Part shown: positions 5,195 to 5,534 of the stretch, piece after piece | How the letters are laid out: the number at the start of each line of letters is the position of its first letter | Numbering within the stretch: position 1 is the stretch's first letter | Source of the DNA: Nostoc sp. CHAB 5715 | Lineage (GTDB): Bacteria; Cyanobacteriota; Cyanobacteriia; Cyanobacteriales; Nostocaceae | DNA: 5,534 bases | Direction: 5' to 3' | NCBI RefSeq assembly: GCF_020829685.1 | Contig: NZ_JAIVFR010000491.1 | Location: forward strand, 1 to 5,534 | Program-made: the position numbers and the translations under genes | The notes under the pieces: model-generated | Told to the model about the DNA's origin: nothing | The model's database searches: none | Seen by the model: only the letters and a program-made list of their open reading frames with translations

Positions 5195-5534
5195 ACTTTA
5201 GTTTTTGAAAAACAATGGCGGCCAGGGCGATGGCCTTCTCCTTATTCACCTCCGGGTCCTGACCGAGGTTAACTGTTATACTGAAAGCCACATTGGCGGC
5301 ATACACGTGCAGCACATTTACAGGGGTTTCCCAGTAAGCAGCATGGCCTACCTTGTCCAGCTTTTCAAATGACTGGCTTTTTGCAGTTTTTGCGATTTCT
5401 TTGGCTTCCCAGATCGCGACGTCAGGATTCACCGATTCGTCTGAGGTGATGGCTTGTATCTCAGCTTTTACTGATTCAGTGGTCTTTTGACGGTATTTCC
5501 TTTCAAAATCAGCCTCGGACATACGCGTGATGTT
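5190..5534 (-). CDS. Unrecognised protein, C-terminal part, open to the right edge
   Basis: The minus-strand frame is open from the window edge (NITR before Met) to TAA at 5190-5192. An ATG at 5522 would give 110 residues, but no Shine-Dalgarno sequence lies in the 12 bases before it, so it may be an internal Met of a longer protein. I do not recognise the family. The N-terminal half is charged and helix-like (residues 1-58). It is followed by [30 protein letters not shown] (split near 59-88), which looks like beta strands ending in a short helix rich in Lys and Ala. No membrane segment is visible. The gene carries no HIP1 octamer and looks more GC-rich by eye than the neighbouring intergenic DNA. 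Its final residues (LKS) fall on the junction with the truncated dehydrogenase, so the native C-terminus may itself have been replaced. It could be foreign DNA or a chimeric join. Confidence 0.6.
   Translation of the reverse strand, partial: NITRMSEADFERKYRQKTTESVKAEIQAITSDESVNPDVAIWEAKEIAKTAKSQSFEKLDKVGHAAYWETPVNVLHVYAANVAFSITVNLGQDPEVNKEKAIALAAIVFQKLKS

Overview
The window looks like chromosomal DNA from a filamentous, probably heterocyst-forming (Nostocales) cyanobacterium. Three things point there. There are seven copies of the HIP1 octamer GCGATCGC (380, 1307, 1409, 1708, 3260, 3385, 5018). There is a long GGGCATT heptamer array of the kind known as short tandemly repeated repetitive (STRR) sequences. 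The proteins are also of cyanobacterial type. No RNA gene, CRISPR array or replication origin was seen.

Layout from left to right. A plus-strand gene (122-1363) encodes a PLP-dependent methionine gamma-lyase / aluminium-resistance (YnbB-type) family protein. Next is a 685-base gap without a convincing gene. It holds a compact inverted-repeat element (1481-1939) with matched ends and two mirror-image hairpin pairs, but no transposase, so it looks like a MITE or a gutted insertion sequence. The other genes are all on the minus strand: a manganese catalase (2966-2049), a small cupin (3755-3414), a 5'-truncated zinc-dependent alcohol / formaldehyde dehydrogenase (about 5194-4091), and an unrecognised protein entering from the right edge (5534-5190). 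Intrinsic terminators are visible behind the catalase (1966-2004) and the cupin (3309-3337).

The intergenic spaces are rich in repeats: an inverted-repeat cluster upstream of the catalase, the heptamer array directly upstream of the cupin, a GTCATTGCGA-type palindrome (3928-4004), and a second, C-rich heptamer tract next to the dehydrogenase stop codon.

The genes do not form an obvious pathway. The catalase removes hydrogen peroxide, the dehydrogenase family handles alcohols or aldehydes, and the cupin has no assignable substrate. The terminators and large gaps suggest separate transcription units. The two spots most worth a second look are the 1481-1939 element and the junction near 5190-5197. 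In the element, left and right hairpins differ in sequence but keep pairing, and it appears to have landed inside a palindrome. At the junction, the dehydrogenase reading frame loses its first 20 or so residues and abuts the end of an unrelated gene. No new multi-gene system could be supported.
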